From Salipiger profundus (lineage in GTDB: Bacteria > Pseudomonadota > Alphaproteobacteria > Rhodobacterales > Rhodobacteraceae): a stretch of DNA of 64,000 nt. How positions within the stretch are numbered: position 1 is the first letter of the stretch; each line of letters opens with the position of its first letter. Below, piece after piece: positions 17,417 to 26,245 of the stretch. The position numbers and the translations under genes are program-made. Location: positions 2,745,501 through 2,809,500 of the forward strand of contig NZ_CP014796.1 in the NCBI RefSeq assembly GCF_001969385.1, given 5' to 3'. Below the pieces are notes generated by a model, which ran no database searches, was not told where the DNA came from, and was given only the letters and a program-made list of their open reading frames with translations.

Positions 17417-17430
17417 TTGATCTGGATCAA
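17417..17430. promoter_or_regulatory. Perfect FNR/FnrL-type box between coxB and tldD
   Basis: TTGAT-CTGG-ATCAA matches the FNR/FnrL consensus TTGAT-N4-ATCAA in all ten positions. It ends 13 bases before the tldD start and is about 160 bases upstream of the coxB start. A TTTATT hexamer on the minus strand (17380-17385) could be a coxB -10 element, placing the box near -50. On the plus strand the box sits at the tldD promoter or leader, a typical repressor position. Oxygen-dependent control of the aa3 operon is plausible; the target direction is not settled. Confidence 0.75.
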
Positions 17431-17443
17431 ATAAGACGAGGAA

Positions 17444-18868
17444 ATGATGCCCGACGCCCCTTTTCGCCCCTTTGAAACCGCGCTTGACATGGATCGCGCG
17501 CTGGCACAGCTGCGCGCTTCCCTCGACGGTGCCGAGGACGGCGAACTCTTTCTCGAACGGCGACGGGCGGAGGCGCTGGTGCTGGACGATGGCCGAATCA
17601 GGACGGCCAGCTACGACGCCTCCGAGGGATTCGGCCTGCGCGCCGTGAAAGGCGAGGTCACCGGTTACGCCCATGCCACCGAGCTTTCCGAAACGGCCAT
17701 CCAGCGCGCGTCCGAGACCGCGCGGCTGGCGGTGGGCGATGGCGGGGGCGTGCTGGCCCCGCCGCCGGCGGGCACCAACCGCAAGCTCTACAGCGATGCC
17801 GACCCGATCGCTGGGCAGGCCTTCCCGGTAAAGATCGACACCCTGCGCGAGATCGACGCCTATGCCCGCGAGCTCGACCGCCGCGTGGTGCAGGTCACCG
17901 CCACCATTGCCGCGAGCTGCCAGGAGGTCGCCATCCTGCGCCCCGAGGGCACGCTGGTGACGGATATCCGCCCGATGACGCGCGTCACCGTCAGCGTGAT
18001 CGTCGAGGAAAACGGCATCCGCGAGCAGGGCAGCGCTTCGGGTGGCGGCCGCTTCGCGCTCGACGGGCTGATCGCGCCCGCGGACTGGCAGGCCAAGGCG
18101 CGCGAGGCGCTCCGGATCGCGCTGGTCAACCTCTCGGCGGAGCCGGCCCCGGCGGGTGTCATGGACATCGTGCTGGGCCCCGGCTGGCCGGGCATCCTGC
18201 TGCACGAGGCGGTGGGCCACGGGCTCGAGGGCGACTTCAACCGCAAGGGCTCGTCGGCTTTCGCGGGGCTCATGGGGCGGCGCGTCGCGGCGCCCGGCGT
18301 GACCGTGCTCGACGACGGCACCATCCCCGACCGGCGCGGCTCGATTACCGTGGACGACGAGGGCACGCCTTCGGGCAAGAACGTGCTGATCGAGGACGGC
18401 ATCCTCGTGGGCTACATGCAGGACCGGCAGAACGCGCGGCTGATGGGTGTCGAACCCACCGGCAACGGGCGGCGCGAGAGCTACGCCCATGCGCCGATGC
18501 CGCGCATGACCAACACCTACATGCTGGGCGGAGACGTGGCGCCGGGCGACATCGTGGCCGACCTCAAGGACGGGATCTGGGCGACAGGCTTCGGCGGCGG
18601 ACAGGTCGACATCACCAACGGCAAGTTCGTCTTCTCCTGCACCGAGGCCTACCGCGTGAAGAACGGAAAGGTCGGCGCGCCGGTCAAGGGCGCCACGCTG
18701 ATCGGTGACGGCGCCACGGCGCTGCAGCACATCCGGGCGATCGGCAACGACATGGCGCTCGATCCCGGCATGGGCAACTGCGGCAAGCAGGGCCAGTGGG
18801 TTCCGGTGGGCGTCGGCCAGCCGACGGTGATGATCGGCGGGCTGACCGTGGGCGGCGCCCAGACCTGA
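17444..18868 (+). CDS. tldD: Metalloprotease TldD
   Basis: A 474-residue protein of the TldD/PmbA family. The zinc-binding HEAVGH motif is at residues 254-259 (HExxxH), followed by GLEGDFNRKGSS, and the C-terminal half has the conserved GGxGGGQVDITNGKFVF-like segment. TldD works with PmbA/TldE as a protease that matures or degrades unfolded peptides. A partner gene is not next to it. Two ATGs (17444, 17447) are possible starts. The leader contains the FNR-type box. Confidence 0.93.
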   Translation: MMPDAPFRPFETALDMDRALAQLRASLDGAEDGELFLERRRAEALVLDDGRIRTASYDASEGFGLRAVKGEVTGYAHATELSETAIQRASETARLAVGDGGGVLAPPPAGTNRKLYSDADPIAGQAFPVKIDTLREIDAYARELDRRVVQVTATIAASCQEVAILRPEGTLVTDIRPMTRVTVSVIVEENGIREQGSASGGGRFALDGLIAPADWQAKAREALRIALVNLSAEPAPAGVMDIVLGPGWPGILLHEAVGHGLEGDFNRKGSSAFAGLMGRRVAAPGVTVLDDGTIPDRRGSITVDDEGTPSGKNVLIEDGILVGYMQDRQNARLMGVEPTGNGRRESYAHAPMPRMTNTYMLGGDVAPGDIVADLKDGIWATGFGGGQVDITNGKFVFSCTEAYRVKNGKVGAPVKGATLIGDGATALQHIRAIGNDMALDPGMGNCGKQGQWVPVGVGQPTVMIGGLTVGGAQT

Positions 18869-18886
18869 TTTGAGCCGTAACGCGGC

Positions 18887-18940
18887 AAGGGCCGGTCTGG
18901 CTGCGCCTCTCAGGGCGGCCCGGTCGGCCTTTTTCGTTGG
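18887..18940 (+). terminator. Terminator after tldD
   Basis: GGCCG near 18892 can pair with CGGCC at about 18929-18933, followed by TTTTTCG. The stem is long and imperfect with an extended loop. Confidence 0.5.
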
Positions 18941-19014
18941 AGCCGCTGCTTGGTTTACCTGCAATTAAGAATGCGTGGTCTACGACTCTCCCTGCAAGCA
19001 GACGGGGCACAGGG

Positions 19015-20223
19015 ATGACCGAGGACAGCAGCAGCTTATCTTCCACTCACCCCCCACTCCCACCCACCACGGAAGAGGATCGGTTCGCCTGGCTCCGTCT
19101 CTTGCGCTCGCGCCGTGTCGGCGTGATGACCTTCTGGCGACTCCTGGCAGAGCATGGCAGCGCGCAGGCGGCGCTTGACGCGCTGCCTGCCGTGGCCGCC
19201 GCCGCCGGGGTCGAGAATTACGCCATCTGCCCCGAGGGCGTGGCGCTCTCCGAGATGAAGGCTGCCAGGCTGCACGGCGCACATCTCGTGTTCCGGGGCG
19301 CGCCCGGCTATCCGCCGCTTTTGTCCGACATCTCAGACCCGCCACCGTTCCTCTGGGTCGCCGGGGCGCCCGCGACGCTCATGCGCCCGACGGTGGCGCT
19401 CGTGGGCGCGCGCAACGCCTCGTCGCTGGGCACACGGATGGCGCGTGCGCTCGCACGGGGACTGGGTGAGGAAGGCATCGTCGTGGCCTCGGGGCTGGCC
19501 CGTGGCGTCGATGCCGCCGCCCATGCCGCCGCGGTCGAGACCGGCACCGTCGCCGTGCTCGCCGGCGGCGCCGACGTGCTCTACCCGGCCGAGAACAGCC
19601 GCCTTGCCGAGCAGATCCGCGCCGAGGGCGGCGCCATCGTTTCGGAGCAGCCGTTCGGAATGCAACCGCAGGCGCGGCATTTCCCCGCTCGCAACCGCAT
19701 TGTCTCGGGCATGGCGGCGGCCACCGTCGTGGTCGAGGCAGCGGCGAAGTCGGGCTCCCTCATCACCGCCCGCTGCGCGCTCGACGAGGGCCGCGAGGTG
19801 CTCGCGGTGCCGGGCCATCCGCTCGACGCGCGGGCAGGGGGCTGCAACATCCTCATCCGCGACGGCGCCCGGCTGGTGCGCAACGCCGCCGACGTGATCG
19901 AGGCCGTCGGGCCGCTGTTGTCGGGCCACGGAAAAGCGCCACGCGACGCGGTGCAGCCGGCCCTTCCATTCGAGCCGCCCCCTTCCGCAGAGACACCCGC
20001 CCAGCCGGTCATCCCGCCCGCACCGCCCGAGACCCGCAGCCTGCGCGACACGGCGGCACTTCACCGCGAGATCCTGTCGCGGCTCGGGCCCTCGCCGCTG
20101 GCCGAGGACCAGCTCATCCGCGACCTCGGCGCGCCGTCGGATCGCGTCTCTCCCGCGCTCACCGATCTCGAGATCGAGGGCCGCATCGAGCGGCGCCCGG
20201 GCGGGTTGCTGTCGCGGGTCTGA
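19015..20223 (+). CDS. dprA: DNA processing protein DprA
   Basis: A 402-residue protein. After an N-terminal SAM-like helical part it has the DprA Rossmann core: VALVGARNASSLGTRMA (from about 127), VASGLARGVDAAAH, VLAGGADVLYP, FPARNRIVSGM and the GGCNILIRDGA segment. A Pro-rich linker leads to a C-terminal winged-helix domain (about 340-402). DprA loads RecA on incoming single-stranded DNA during transformation. Other competence genes are not adjacent. The start at 19015 is used because upstream codons are not conserved in type and the ATG follows AGGG. Confidence 0.93.
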   Translation: MTEDSSSLSSTHPPLPPTTEEDRFAWLRLLRSRRVGVMTFWRLLAEHGSAQAALDALPAVAAAAGVENYAICPEGVALSEMKAARLHGAHLVFRGAPGYPPLLSDISDPPPFLWVAGAPATLMRPTVALVGARNASSLGTRMARALARGLGEEGIVVASGLARGVDAAAHAAAVETGTVAVLAGGADVLYPAENSRLAEQIRAEGGAIVSEQPFGMQPQARHFPARNRIVSGMAAATVVVEAAAKSGSLITARCALDEGREVLAVPGHPLDARAGGCNILIRDGARLVRNAADVIEAVGPLLSGHGKAPRDAVQPALPFEPPPSAETPAQPVIPPAPPETRSLRDTAALHREILSRLGPSPLAEDQLIRDLGAPSDRVSPALTDLEIEGRIERRPGGLLSRV

Positions 20224-20383
20224 GCGCCCCGAAAGCCCCCCCGAACGCCCTGTGCCAAAGGGGGCGTGCCGCCTGCGACACGGAGGTCGGATTGACATTT
20301 CCCCCTTGCACCCCACATCTTGCGCCGCCATACGCGGCCCGCGCAAAAGTCCGTGGACGTCTCCCAGGAAAGGTGGTCACTTC

Positions 20384-23155
20384 ATGCCTGTCGTCGTTGT
20401 CGAATCCCCGGCCAAAGCCAAGACAATCAACAAGTATCTGGGGTCCGACTACACCGTCCTGGCGTCCTACGGGCACGTCCGCGACCTGCCTCCCAAGGAC
20501 GGATCGGTCGATCCCGACCATGATTTCGACATGAAATGGGAGATCGCGAACGACTCGCGCAAGCATGTCGCCGCCATCGCCGAGGCGCTGAAAACCGACA
20601 ACGCCCTGATCCTCGCCACTGACCCCGATCGCGAGGGAGAGGCGATTTCGTGGCACCTGCGCGAGGCGCTGACAAAGCGCCGCTCGATCAAGAAGGACAC
20701 CGACGTCAGCCGCGTGACCTTCAACGCGATCACCAAGACCGCGGTGACCGAGGCGATGCAGAACCCGCGCGAGATCGACGCGCCGCTGGTCGAGGCCTAT
20801 CTTGCCCGTCGCGCGCTCGACTATCTTGTCGGCTTCAACCTCAGCCCGGTGCTCTGGCGCAAGCTGCCCGGCGCGCGCTCGGCCGGCCGCGTGCAGTCGG
20901 TCTGCCTGCGGCTCATCGTCGAGCGCGAGATGGAGATCGAGGCCTTCGATCCCCGCGAATACTGGCAGGTCAAGGCGCTGCTCAGCACCCCGCGCGGCCA
21001 GGAGTACGAGGCACGGCTCACCGTGCTGGGCGGCAAGAAGCTCGACCGGTTCGACCTCGAGAACGCGACGCAGGCCGAGCTCGCGGTGCAGGCCGTGGCC
21101 TCGCGCAAGCTCAAGATCGCCAGCGTCGAAGCCAAGCCCTCGACTCGCAATCCGTCGGCGCCCTTCATGACCTCGACCCTCCAGCAGGAGGCGAGCCGCA
21201 AGTTCGGCATGGGCGCGCGGGTCTGCATGAACGCGGCACAGCGGCTCTACGAGGCCGGGCACATCACCTACATGCGGACCGACGGCATCGACATGGCCCC
21301 CGAGGCGGTCGGCGCCTGCCGTGACGCCATCGCCGACCGCTACGGCAAGGAATACGTGCCGGGCAGCCCGCGCATCTACAAGAACAAGGCGAAGAACGCG
21401 CAGGAAGCGCACGAGTGCATCCGCCCAACCGACATGACGAAGGACGCGGCGAGCCTCAAGCTGCGCGAGGACGACCAGCGCAAGCTCTACGACCTGATCT
21501 GGAAGCGCACGCTGGCCTGCCAGATGGAGGCCGCGAGGCTCGAGCGGACCACGGTCGAGATCGCCTCGGAAGATCAGCAGGTCGGCCTGCGGGCGACCGG
21601 GCAGGTCATCACCTTCGACGGCTTCCTCAAGGTCTACGAAGAGGGCCGCGACGACGTCTCCGACGACGACGACAAGCGCCTGCCGCAGATCATGGAGGGC
21701 GAGCCCGCCGCCTTTGCCATGTCGACCCTGCAGGCGCAGTTCGACAAGGCGAGCGATAAGGGCGACGACGTGGTCGACAGCGGCAGCGCCGGCATGCAGG
21801 CCTCTTCGGCCGCAGTGCTGGCCGAAAACGGCGCCGTCCTCGCCACCCAGAGCCACACCCAGCCGCCGCCGCGCTACACCGAGGCGACGCTGGTCAAGAA
21901 GATGGAAGAGCTCGGCATCGGCCGGCCCTCGACCTACGCCAGCGTCATCGGCACGATCCAGGACCGCGAATACGTCCGCAAGGAGCAGAACCGCCTGATC
22001 CCCGAGGACAAGGGCCGGATCGTCACGATCTTCCTGCTGAACTTCTTCCGCAAGTATGTCGGCTACGAGTTTACCGCCGAGCTCGAGAACGAGCTCGACG
22101 AGGTCTCGGCCGGCGAGATGGACTACAAGGCGCTGCTGGGCAAGTTCTGGCGCGATTTCTCGGCGGCGATCGCCGAGACTTCCGAGCTGCGCATCGCCGA
22201 GGTGCTCGACGTGCTCGACGACGCGCTGGCGCCGCAGCTCTACCCGCCGCGCGAGGACGGGTCCGACCCGCGCATCTGTCCGAAGTGCGGGCAGGGGCGG
22301 CTGCACCTCAAGACCTCGCGCACCGGCGGGTTCGTCGGTTGCGGCAACTACCCCGAGTGCACCTACACCCGGCCCATCGCGGGCGAGGGTGCCGACGGCG
22401 AAGAGCGGCTGCTTGGCCATGACGACGGCGACGAGATCTGGCTGAAGGCGGGCCGCTTCGGCCCCTACGTCCAGCGCGGCGAGCCGACGCCCGAGAACAA
22501 GAAGCCGCCGCGCGCGTCGCTGCCCAAGGCGCGCGGGCAATACATGCCCGGTTGGTCGCCCGACGACATGACGCTCGAGAAGGCGCTGACGCTGCTGACC
22601 CTGCCGCGAGTGGTCGGGATGCATCCCGATGGTGGCGAGATCAAGTCGAACCTCGGGCGTTTCGGCCCCTACATCATGCACCAGGCCCCCGACGAGGAGA
22701 AACCGGTCTACGTCAACCTCAAGGAATTCCAGGAGGTTTTCGAGATCGGCATGAACCACGCGGTTGAACTGCTGGCCGAGAAGCGCGCGAATCCGGGCCG
22801 GGGGCGTGGCGCCGCGGCCAAGGCGCTCAAGCAGCTGGGTGACCATCCCGATGGTGGCAAGATCGCGGTCTACGAGGGGCGCTATGGTCCTTACGTGAAG
22901 TGGGAGAAGGTCAACGCGACCCTGCCCAAGGACAGCGAGCCCGAGGACGTGACGCTCGAGCAGGCGCTCGAGTTGATCGCCGAGAAGCAGGCGAAGAAGG
23001 GTGGCAAGAAGACCGCTGCCAAGAAGACGCCAGCGAAGAAGACGACGGCCAAGAAGGCGCCGGCGAAGAAGACCGCCGCGAAGAAGACCACCACGCGCAA
23101 GGCTGCGGCAAAGAAGCCGGCCGCGAAGACCACCAAGGCGTCCGACGACGAGTGA
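20384..23155 (+). CDS. topA: DNA topoisomerase I
   Basis: A 923-residue type IA topoisomerase. The Toprim start VVVVESPAKAKTINKYLG (3-20), the DPDREGEAISWHL acidic motif and the active-site tyrosine Y296 in HITYMRTDG are present. A Cys4 zinc ribbon (CPKCGQGRLHLKTS, then CGNYPEC) is followed by further topoisomerase C-terminal repeats (GRFGPY motif three times). The last 50 residues are Lys/Ala/Thr-rich, like a histone H1 tail, and should bind DNA. It relaxes negative supercoils. It is downstream of dprA, as in many bacteria. Confidence 0.96.
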   Translation: MPVVVVESPAKAKTINKYLGSDYTVLASYGHVRDLPPKDGSVDPDHDFDMKWEIANDSRKHVAAIAEALKTDNALILATDPDREGEAISWHLREALTKRRSIKKDTDVSRVTFNAITKTAVTEAMQNPREIDAPLVEAYLARRALDYLVGFNLSPVLWRKLPGARSAGRVQSVCLRLIVEREMEIEAFDPREYWQVKALLSTPRGQEYEARLTVLGGKKLDRFDLENATQAELAVQAVASRKLKIASVEAKPSTRNPSAPFMTSTLQQEASRKFGMGARVCMNAAQRLYEAGHITYMRTDGIDMAPEAVGACRDAIADRYGKEYVPGSPRIYKNKAKNAQEAHECIRPTDMTKDAASLKLREDDQRKLYDLIWKRTLACQMEAARLERTTVEIASEDQQVGLRATGQVITFDGFLKVYEEGRDDVSDDDDKRLPQIMEGEPAAFAMSTLQAQFDKASDKGDDVVDSGSAGMQASSAAVLAENGAVLATQSHTQPPPRYTEATLVKKMEELGIGRPSTYASVIGTIQDREYVRKEQNRLIPEDKGRIVTIFLLNFFRKYVGYEFTAELENELDEVSAGEMDYKALLGKFWRDFSAAIAETSELRIAEVLDVLDDALAPQLYPPREDGSDPRICPKCGQGRLHLKTSRTGGFVGCGNYPECTYTRPIAGEGADGEERLLGHDDGDEIWLKAGRFGPYVQRGEPTPENKKPPRASLPKARGQYMPGWSPDDMTLEKALTLLTLPRVVGMHPDGGEIKSNLGRFGPYIMHQAPDEEKPVYVNLKEFQEVFEIGMNHAVELLAEKRANPGRGRGAAAKALKQLGDHPDGGKIAVYEGRYGPYVKWEKVNATLPKDSEPEDVTLEQALELIAEKQAKKGGKKTAAKKTPAKKTTAKKAPAKKTAAKKTTTRKAAAKKPAAKTTKASDDE

Positions 23156-23169
23156 CGCCCTGCGCGTGA

Positions 23170-23222
23170 CGGTGGCGCGTGCGCCGCGGGCGGCGATTTT
23201 CCGCCCGGGCGGGCGTGCGCAC
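23170..23222. terminator. Long GC hairpin after topA
   Basis: GGGCGG (about 23188-23193) pairs with CCGCCC (about 23201-23206) around a CGATTTT loop, with GTGCGC/GCGCAC arms further out. It lies in the 141-bp gap before the L,D-transpeptidase gene. There is no clean T-run after the outer arm. Confidence 0.45.
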
Positions 23223-23296
23223 CGATACGTGACTGGCCTTTGCGGGGGCCGGCGATAAGTAGCGCGACATCACCTTTGACAGCGAAAGGTCATGTC

Positions 23297-23857
23297 ATGC
23301 CCGAGTCGCAGCTTACCCGTCGCGCCCTTCTCGGCGCGCTCGGTGCCACGCTCCTGATGCCGCTCGTGCCCGCCGTGGCGCGGGCCCAGACAATCCACCG
23401 AAACAACATCTCCAGTTTCCGCATGCAGGACTGGCGTGATCACTTCGATACGCTGGGCAAGGCGTGCATCGTCTGCGACACGACCTCGCGCGCGTTGCAC
23501 TACTGGGATGCCACCGGGACCGATTACCGGGTCTACCCGACCTCGGTGCCGAAGACCGACGAGCTGACCAAGCGCGGATATACCGAGATCGTGCGCAAGA
23601 AGGTCGGGCCGTCGTGGACGCCGACGCCGTCGCAGCTCGAGCGTTTTCCCGACTGGGAACCGATCCCGCCGGGCCCGGACAACCCGCTTGGCACCCACGC
23701 GATGTACCTGGGCTGGCCCGCCTATATCATCCATGGCACGCACGACACCCGCAAGATCGGGCGTCGCAGTTCCGACGGGTGCATCGGTCTCTACAACGAG
23801 AAGATCGCCGAGCTCTTCCAGATCTGCCCCATCGGCACGCAGGTCCGCGTGATCTGA
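23297..23857 (+). CDS. Tat-exported L,D-transpeptidase (YkuD fold)
   Basis: A 186-residue protein. The N-terminus has a twin-arginine signal (LTRRALLGALG at 6-16, cut after about residue 30, ARAQ). The YkuD catalytic region is seen as IHGTHDTRKIGRRSSDGCIG with H146 and nucleophile C162. The usual SHGC-x-R is SDGCIG here, so the His before Gly and the following Arg are changed. Such enzymes cross-link or anchor proteins to peptidoglycan in the periplasm. A close monocistronic gene with a ribosome-binding site AAGGT upstream. Confidence 0.87.
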   Translation: MPESQLTRRALLGALGATLLMPLVPAVARAQTIHRNNISSFRMQDWRDHFDTLGKACIVCDTTSRALHYWDATGTDYRVYPTSVPKTDELTKRGYTEIVRKKVGPSWTPTPSQLERFPDWEPIPPGPDNPLGTHAMYLGWPAYIIHGTHDTRKIGRRSSDGCIGLYNEKIAELFQICPIGTQVRVI

Positions 23858-23969
23858 GCCGCGCGCGGAGCAGCCTTGGTCCGGCATCGGGCTGAGGTGC
23901 CGCTCGCGTTGACTCTGCTGCTGCGGCGCGGCACAACCTCTGGCAATAGCTTCAGGAGGGGAGAATTCC

Positions 23970-24674
23970 ATGAAGAAAGTCTACGGCTCCGCCGCCGAGG
24001 CGCTTGACGGGCTGCTGCGTGATGAGATGCTCATCGCCGCCGGCGGCTTCGGCCTGTGCGGCATTCCAGAGCTTCTGATCGACGCCATCGTCGACAGCGG
24101 CGTGAAGGACCTGACCATCGCCTCGAACAACTGCGGCGTCGACGGGTTCGGGCTCGGCAAGCTGCTCGACACCAAGCAGATCAAGAAGATGATGTCGTCC
24201 TACGTCGGCGAGAACGCCGAGTTCATGCGGCAGTACCTGTCGGGCGAGCTCGAGCTCGAGTTCAACCCGCAGGGCACGCTGGCCGAGCGCATGCGCGCCG
24301 GCGGCAGCGGCATCCCGGGCTTCTACACCAAGACCGGCTACGGCACGCAGATCGGCGAAGGCAAGGAAGTGAAGGTCTTCAACGGCGAGCACTACATCCT
24401 CGAGGAAGGCATCTTCGCGGACCTCTCGATCGTGAAGGCGTGGAAGGCCGACACCAGCGGCAACTGCGTGTTCCGCAAGACCGCGCGCAACTTCAACCCG
24501 CCGGCCGCCATGTGCGGCAAGATCTGCGTGATGGAAGTGGAAGAGATCGTCGAACCGGGCGAGCTCGACCCCGATCACATCCACCTGCCGGGGATCTATG
24601 TGCATCGCATCATTCAGGGCGAGCACGAGAAGCGGATCGAGAAAGTCACGACGCGCAAGCGGGAGGAAGCCTGA
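23970..24674 (+). CDS. scoA: 3-oxoacid (succinyl-CoA:acetoacetate) CoA-transferase subunit A
   Basis: A 234-residue family I CoA-transferase alpha subunit, with [13 protein letters not shown] (23-35) and the conserved [12 protein letters not shown] and FYTKTGYGT segments. With subunit B it moves CoA from succinyl-CoA to acetoacetate, feeding ketone bodies from PHB breakdown into acetoacetyl-CoA. It overlaps scoB (TGATG). The AGGAGGGGAG ribosome-binding site is strong. Confidence 0.92.
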   Translation: MKKVYGSAAEALDGLLRDEMLIAAGGFGLCGIPELLIDAIVDSGVKDLTIASNNCGVDGFGLGKLLDTKQIKKMMSSYVGENAEFMRQYLSGELELEFNPQGTLAERMRAGGSGIPGFYTKTGYGTQIGEGKEVKVFNGEHYILEEGIFADLSIVKAWKADTSGNCVFRKTARNFNPPAAMCGKICVMEVEEIVEPGELDPDHIHLPGIYVHRIIQGEHEKRIEKVTTRKREEA

Positions 24675-25300
24675 TGCCCTGGGATCGCAATCAGATGGCC
24701 GCGCGCGCGGCGGAGGAACTCGAAGACGGCATGTACGTGAACCTCGGGATCGGCATCCCGACGCTTGTCGCCAACTACGTCGGCGACAAGGAGATCACGC
24801 TGCAGTCCGAGAACGGCATGCTTGGCATGGGCCCGTTCCCCTACGAGGGCGAAGAGGACCCAGACCTGATCAACGCCGGCAAGCAGACCATCACAGAGCT
24901 GCCCAAGACGGCCTATTTCGACAGCGCCATGTCCTTCGGCATGATCCGGGGCGGCAAGATCGCCGCTGCGATCCTCGGCGCCATGGAAGTGGCCGAGAAC
25001 GGTGACCTTGCCAACTGGATGATCCCCGGCAAGCTCGTGAAGGGCATGGGCGGTGCGATGGACCTCGTGGCCGGCGTGAAGAAGGTCGTCGTGGTGATGG
25101 ATCACCAGAACAAGCACGGCGAGAGCAAGCTGCTGAAGGAATGCACGCTGCCGCTCACCGGGACGGGGGTGGTCGACCGGATCATCACCAACCTCGGTGT
25201 GCTCGACGTTGTCGAGGGCGGTCTGAAGATCGTCGAGACGGCGCCCGACGTGACCGAGGACGACATCCGCGCCGCCACCGAGGCGACCATCGTCAACTGA
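24674..25300 (+). CDS. scoB: 3-oxoacid CoA-transferase subunit B
   Basis: A 208-residue beta subunit. The glycine motif LGIGIPT (24-30) and the catalytic glutamate E46 in SENGMLGMGP are both present, as in active CoA-transferases. It forms the active complex with the scoA product. The start at 24674 shares a base with the scoA stop. A GGGTGGGC palindrome and a strong bidirectional terminator follow, shared with the convergent phasin gene. Confidence 0.93.
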   Translation: MPWDRNQMAARAAEELEDGMYVNLGIGIPTLVANYVGDKEITLQSENGMLGMGPFPYEGEEDPDLINAGKQTITELPKTAYFDSAMSFGMIRGGKIAAAILGAMEVAENGDLANWMIPGKLVKGMGGAMDLVAGVKKVVVVMDHQNKHGESKLLKECTLPLTGTGVVDRIITNLGVLDVVEGGLKIVETAPDVTEDDIRAATEATIVN

Positions 25301-25313
25301 TCGCGGCCCGGCG

Positions 25314-25334
25314 GGGTGGGCGGGACGCCCACCC
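25314..25334. repeat. GGGTGGGC palindrome, copy B
   Basis: GGGTGGGCG, loop GGA, CGCCCACCC, thirteen bases after the scoB stop. It has the same stem as copies at 13732 and 40400. Confidence 0.7.
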
Positions 25335-25368
25335 TGACGCGCAGCACGGGGCGCAAGCTCTGGAAACG

Positions 25369-25401
25369 AAAAACGCGGCCCCGTCGGGGCCGCGTTTTTT
25401 T
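25369..25401. terminator. Bidirectional terminator between scoB and phasin 1
   Basis: AAAAACGCGGCCCC, loop GTC, GGGGCCGCGTTTTTTT. The A-tract and T-tract make it a symmetrical intrinsic terminator for both converging genes. Confidence 0.92.
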
Positions 25402-25420
25402 GTCAGACGGTTCGTCGCGC

Positions 25421-25957
25421 TCAGTTGGCGTCGGTCTTCGGCGCCTCGGCGGCGCTGGCGGCGGCCTCGGTCGTCTTCTTGGCAGCAGCCGTGGTCTTGC
25501 GCGTGGTGCTGCGCGCGGCCGACGCGCTCTTGTTGGTCGCGGTTTCCGTTGCCTTGGCCGCGGTGGTGGCGTTGGCGGTGGCGTCGTCCGCGACCTCCTT
25601 GCCAGCCGACATCATCAGCTCGAGCGTCTCGGCCTGCATGCTGCGCGCGACGTCGGTCAGCGCGGTCATGTGGTCGCTGACGCTGGTCATCTGGGCGCTG
25701 GCGAAATCGGCCATGGCCTGCGCGTAGTCGGTCGGCGCGGGCTTCGCCTTGGCCAGCTCACCCATGCGGCCGAGCGTTTCCATCGTCCAGCCCATCGAGA
25801 TGTCGGTGGTCTTGCCGGCGGCGTCGAGCGCGATCGAGGTCGCCTTTTCGCTGTAGCCCGCGGAGGTCTTCCACGCGTCCTCGAACGCGGCGGTGTCCAT
25901 CGGGAAGGCGCCCATCATTTCCTTGAGGGTCGCGGTGAAATCCTGGGAATTTGCCAT
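25421..25957 (-). CDS. phaP: Phasin with Lys/Ala-rich C-terminal tail
   Basis: A 178-residue granule-surface protein. The first 125 residues match the helical phasin pattern and align well with the second phasin gene upstream (both have QDFT, MMGAFP and AMxDFASAQ blocks). The last 50 residues are Ala/Thr/Lys-rich (KSASAARSTTRKTTAAAKKT), more basic than the core and absent from the paralogue. Phasins coat PHB granules. The tail resembles the histone-like tails of PhaF-type phasins that bind DNA (inference). A CTGC-N3-GCAG operator lies 68 bases before the start. Confidence 0.87.
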   Translation of the reverse strand: MANSQDFTATLKEMMGAFPMDTAAFEDAWKTSAGYSEKATSIALDAAGKTTDISMGWTMETLGRMGELAKAKPAPTDYAQAMADFASAQMTSVSDHMTALTDVARSMQAETLELMMSAGKEVADDATANATTAAKATETATNKSASAARSTTRKTTAAAKKTTEAAASAAEAPKTDAN

Positions 25958-26024
25958 CGTCTATCTCCTCCTTCGGGGATTCGCGGCGGTTGAACGCCAG
26001 TGGCGTCGGTCGAATATGTCATTT

Positions 26025-26035
26025 CTGCAGTGCAG
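26025..26035. promoter_or_regulatory. PhaR-type operator upstream of phasin 1
   Basis: CTGC-AGT-GCAG, an exact dyad of the CTGC-N3-GCAG form known for the PHB-sensing repressor PhaR. It sits 68 bases upstream of the 25957 start codon. Confidence 0.65.
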
Positions 26036-26133
26036 CGATTCAACCCCTGCGTGCGCCGTTTCAGAAAACTTTCACGCACCTCCCGCCGGGCTGCACAAAT
26101 GCCGGGCCGGGACCCGACGATCGCCGGAAGATG

Positions 26134-26167
26134 AAAAGGGGCGGGCTCGAGAATGCGAGACCGCCCC
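26134..26167 (-). terminator. Terminator of phasin 2
   Basis: On the minus strand, GGGGCGG-T-CTCG pairs with CGAG-C-CCGCCCC and is followed by TTTTCAT. A second stem (GCGCCC/GGGCGC) lies at about 26216-26234, between it and the stop. Confidence 0.8.
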
Positions 26168-26245
26168 ATCCAATTGCGCCGGGTTGGGAGGAGAGGGGCG
26201 CAATTCCGATCGCAGCGCCCTGAAAGGACGGGCGCCGTTACCGAC

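Noticed and set aside
20159..22846. Minus-strand open frame of nearly 900 codons over topA
   Set aside because: Opposite-strand shadow of topA; no family motif and no ribosome-binding site.
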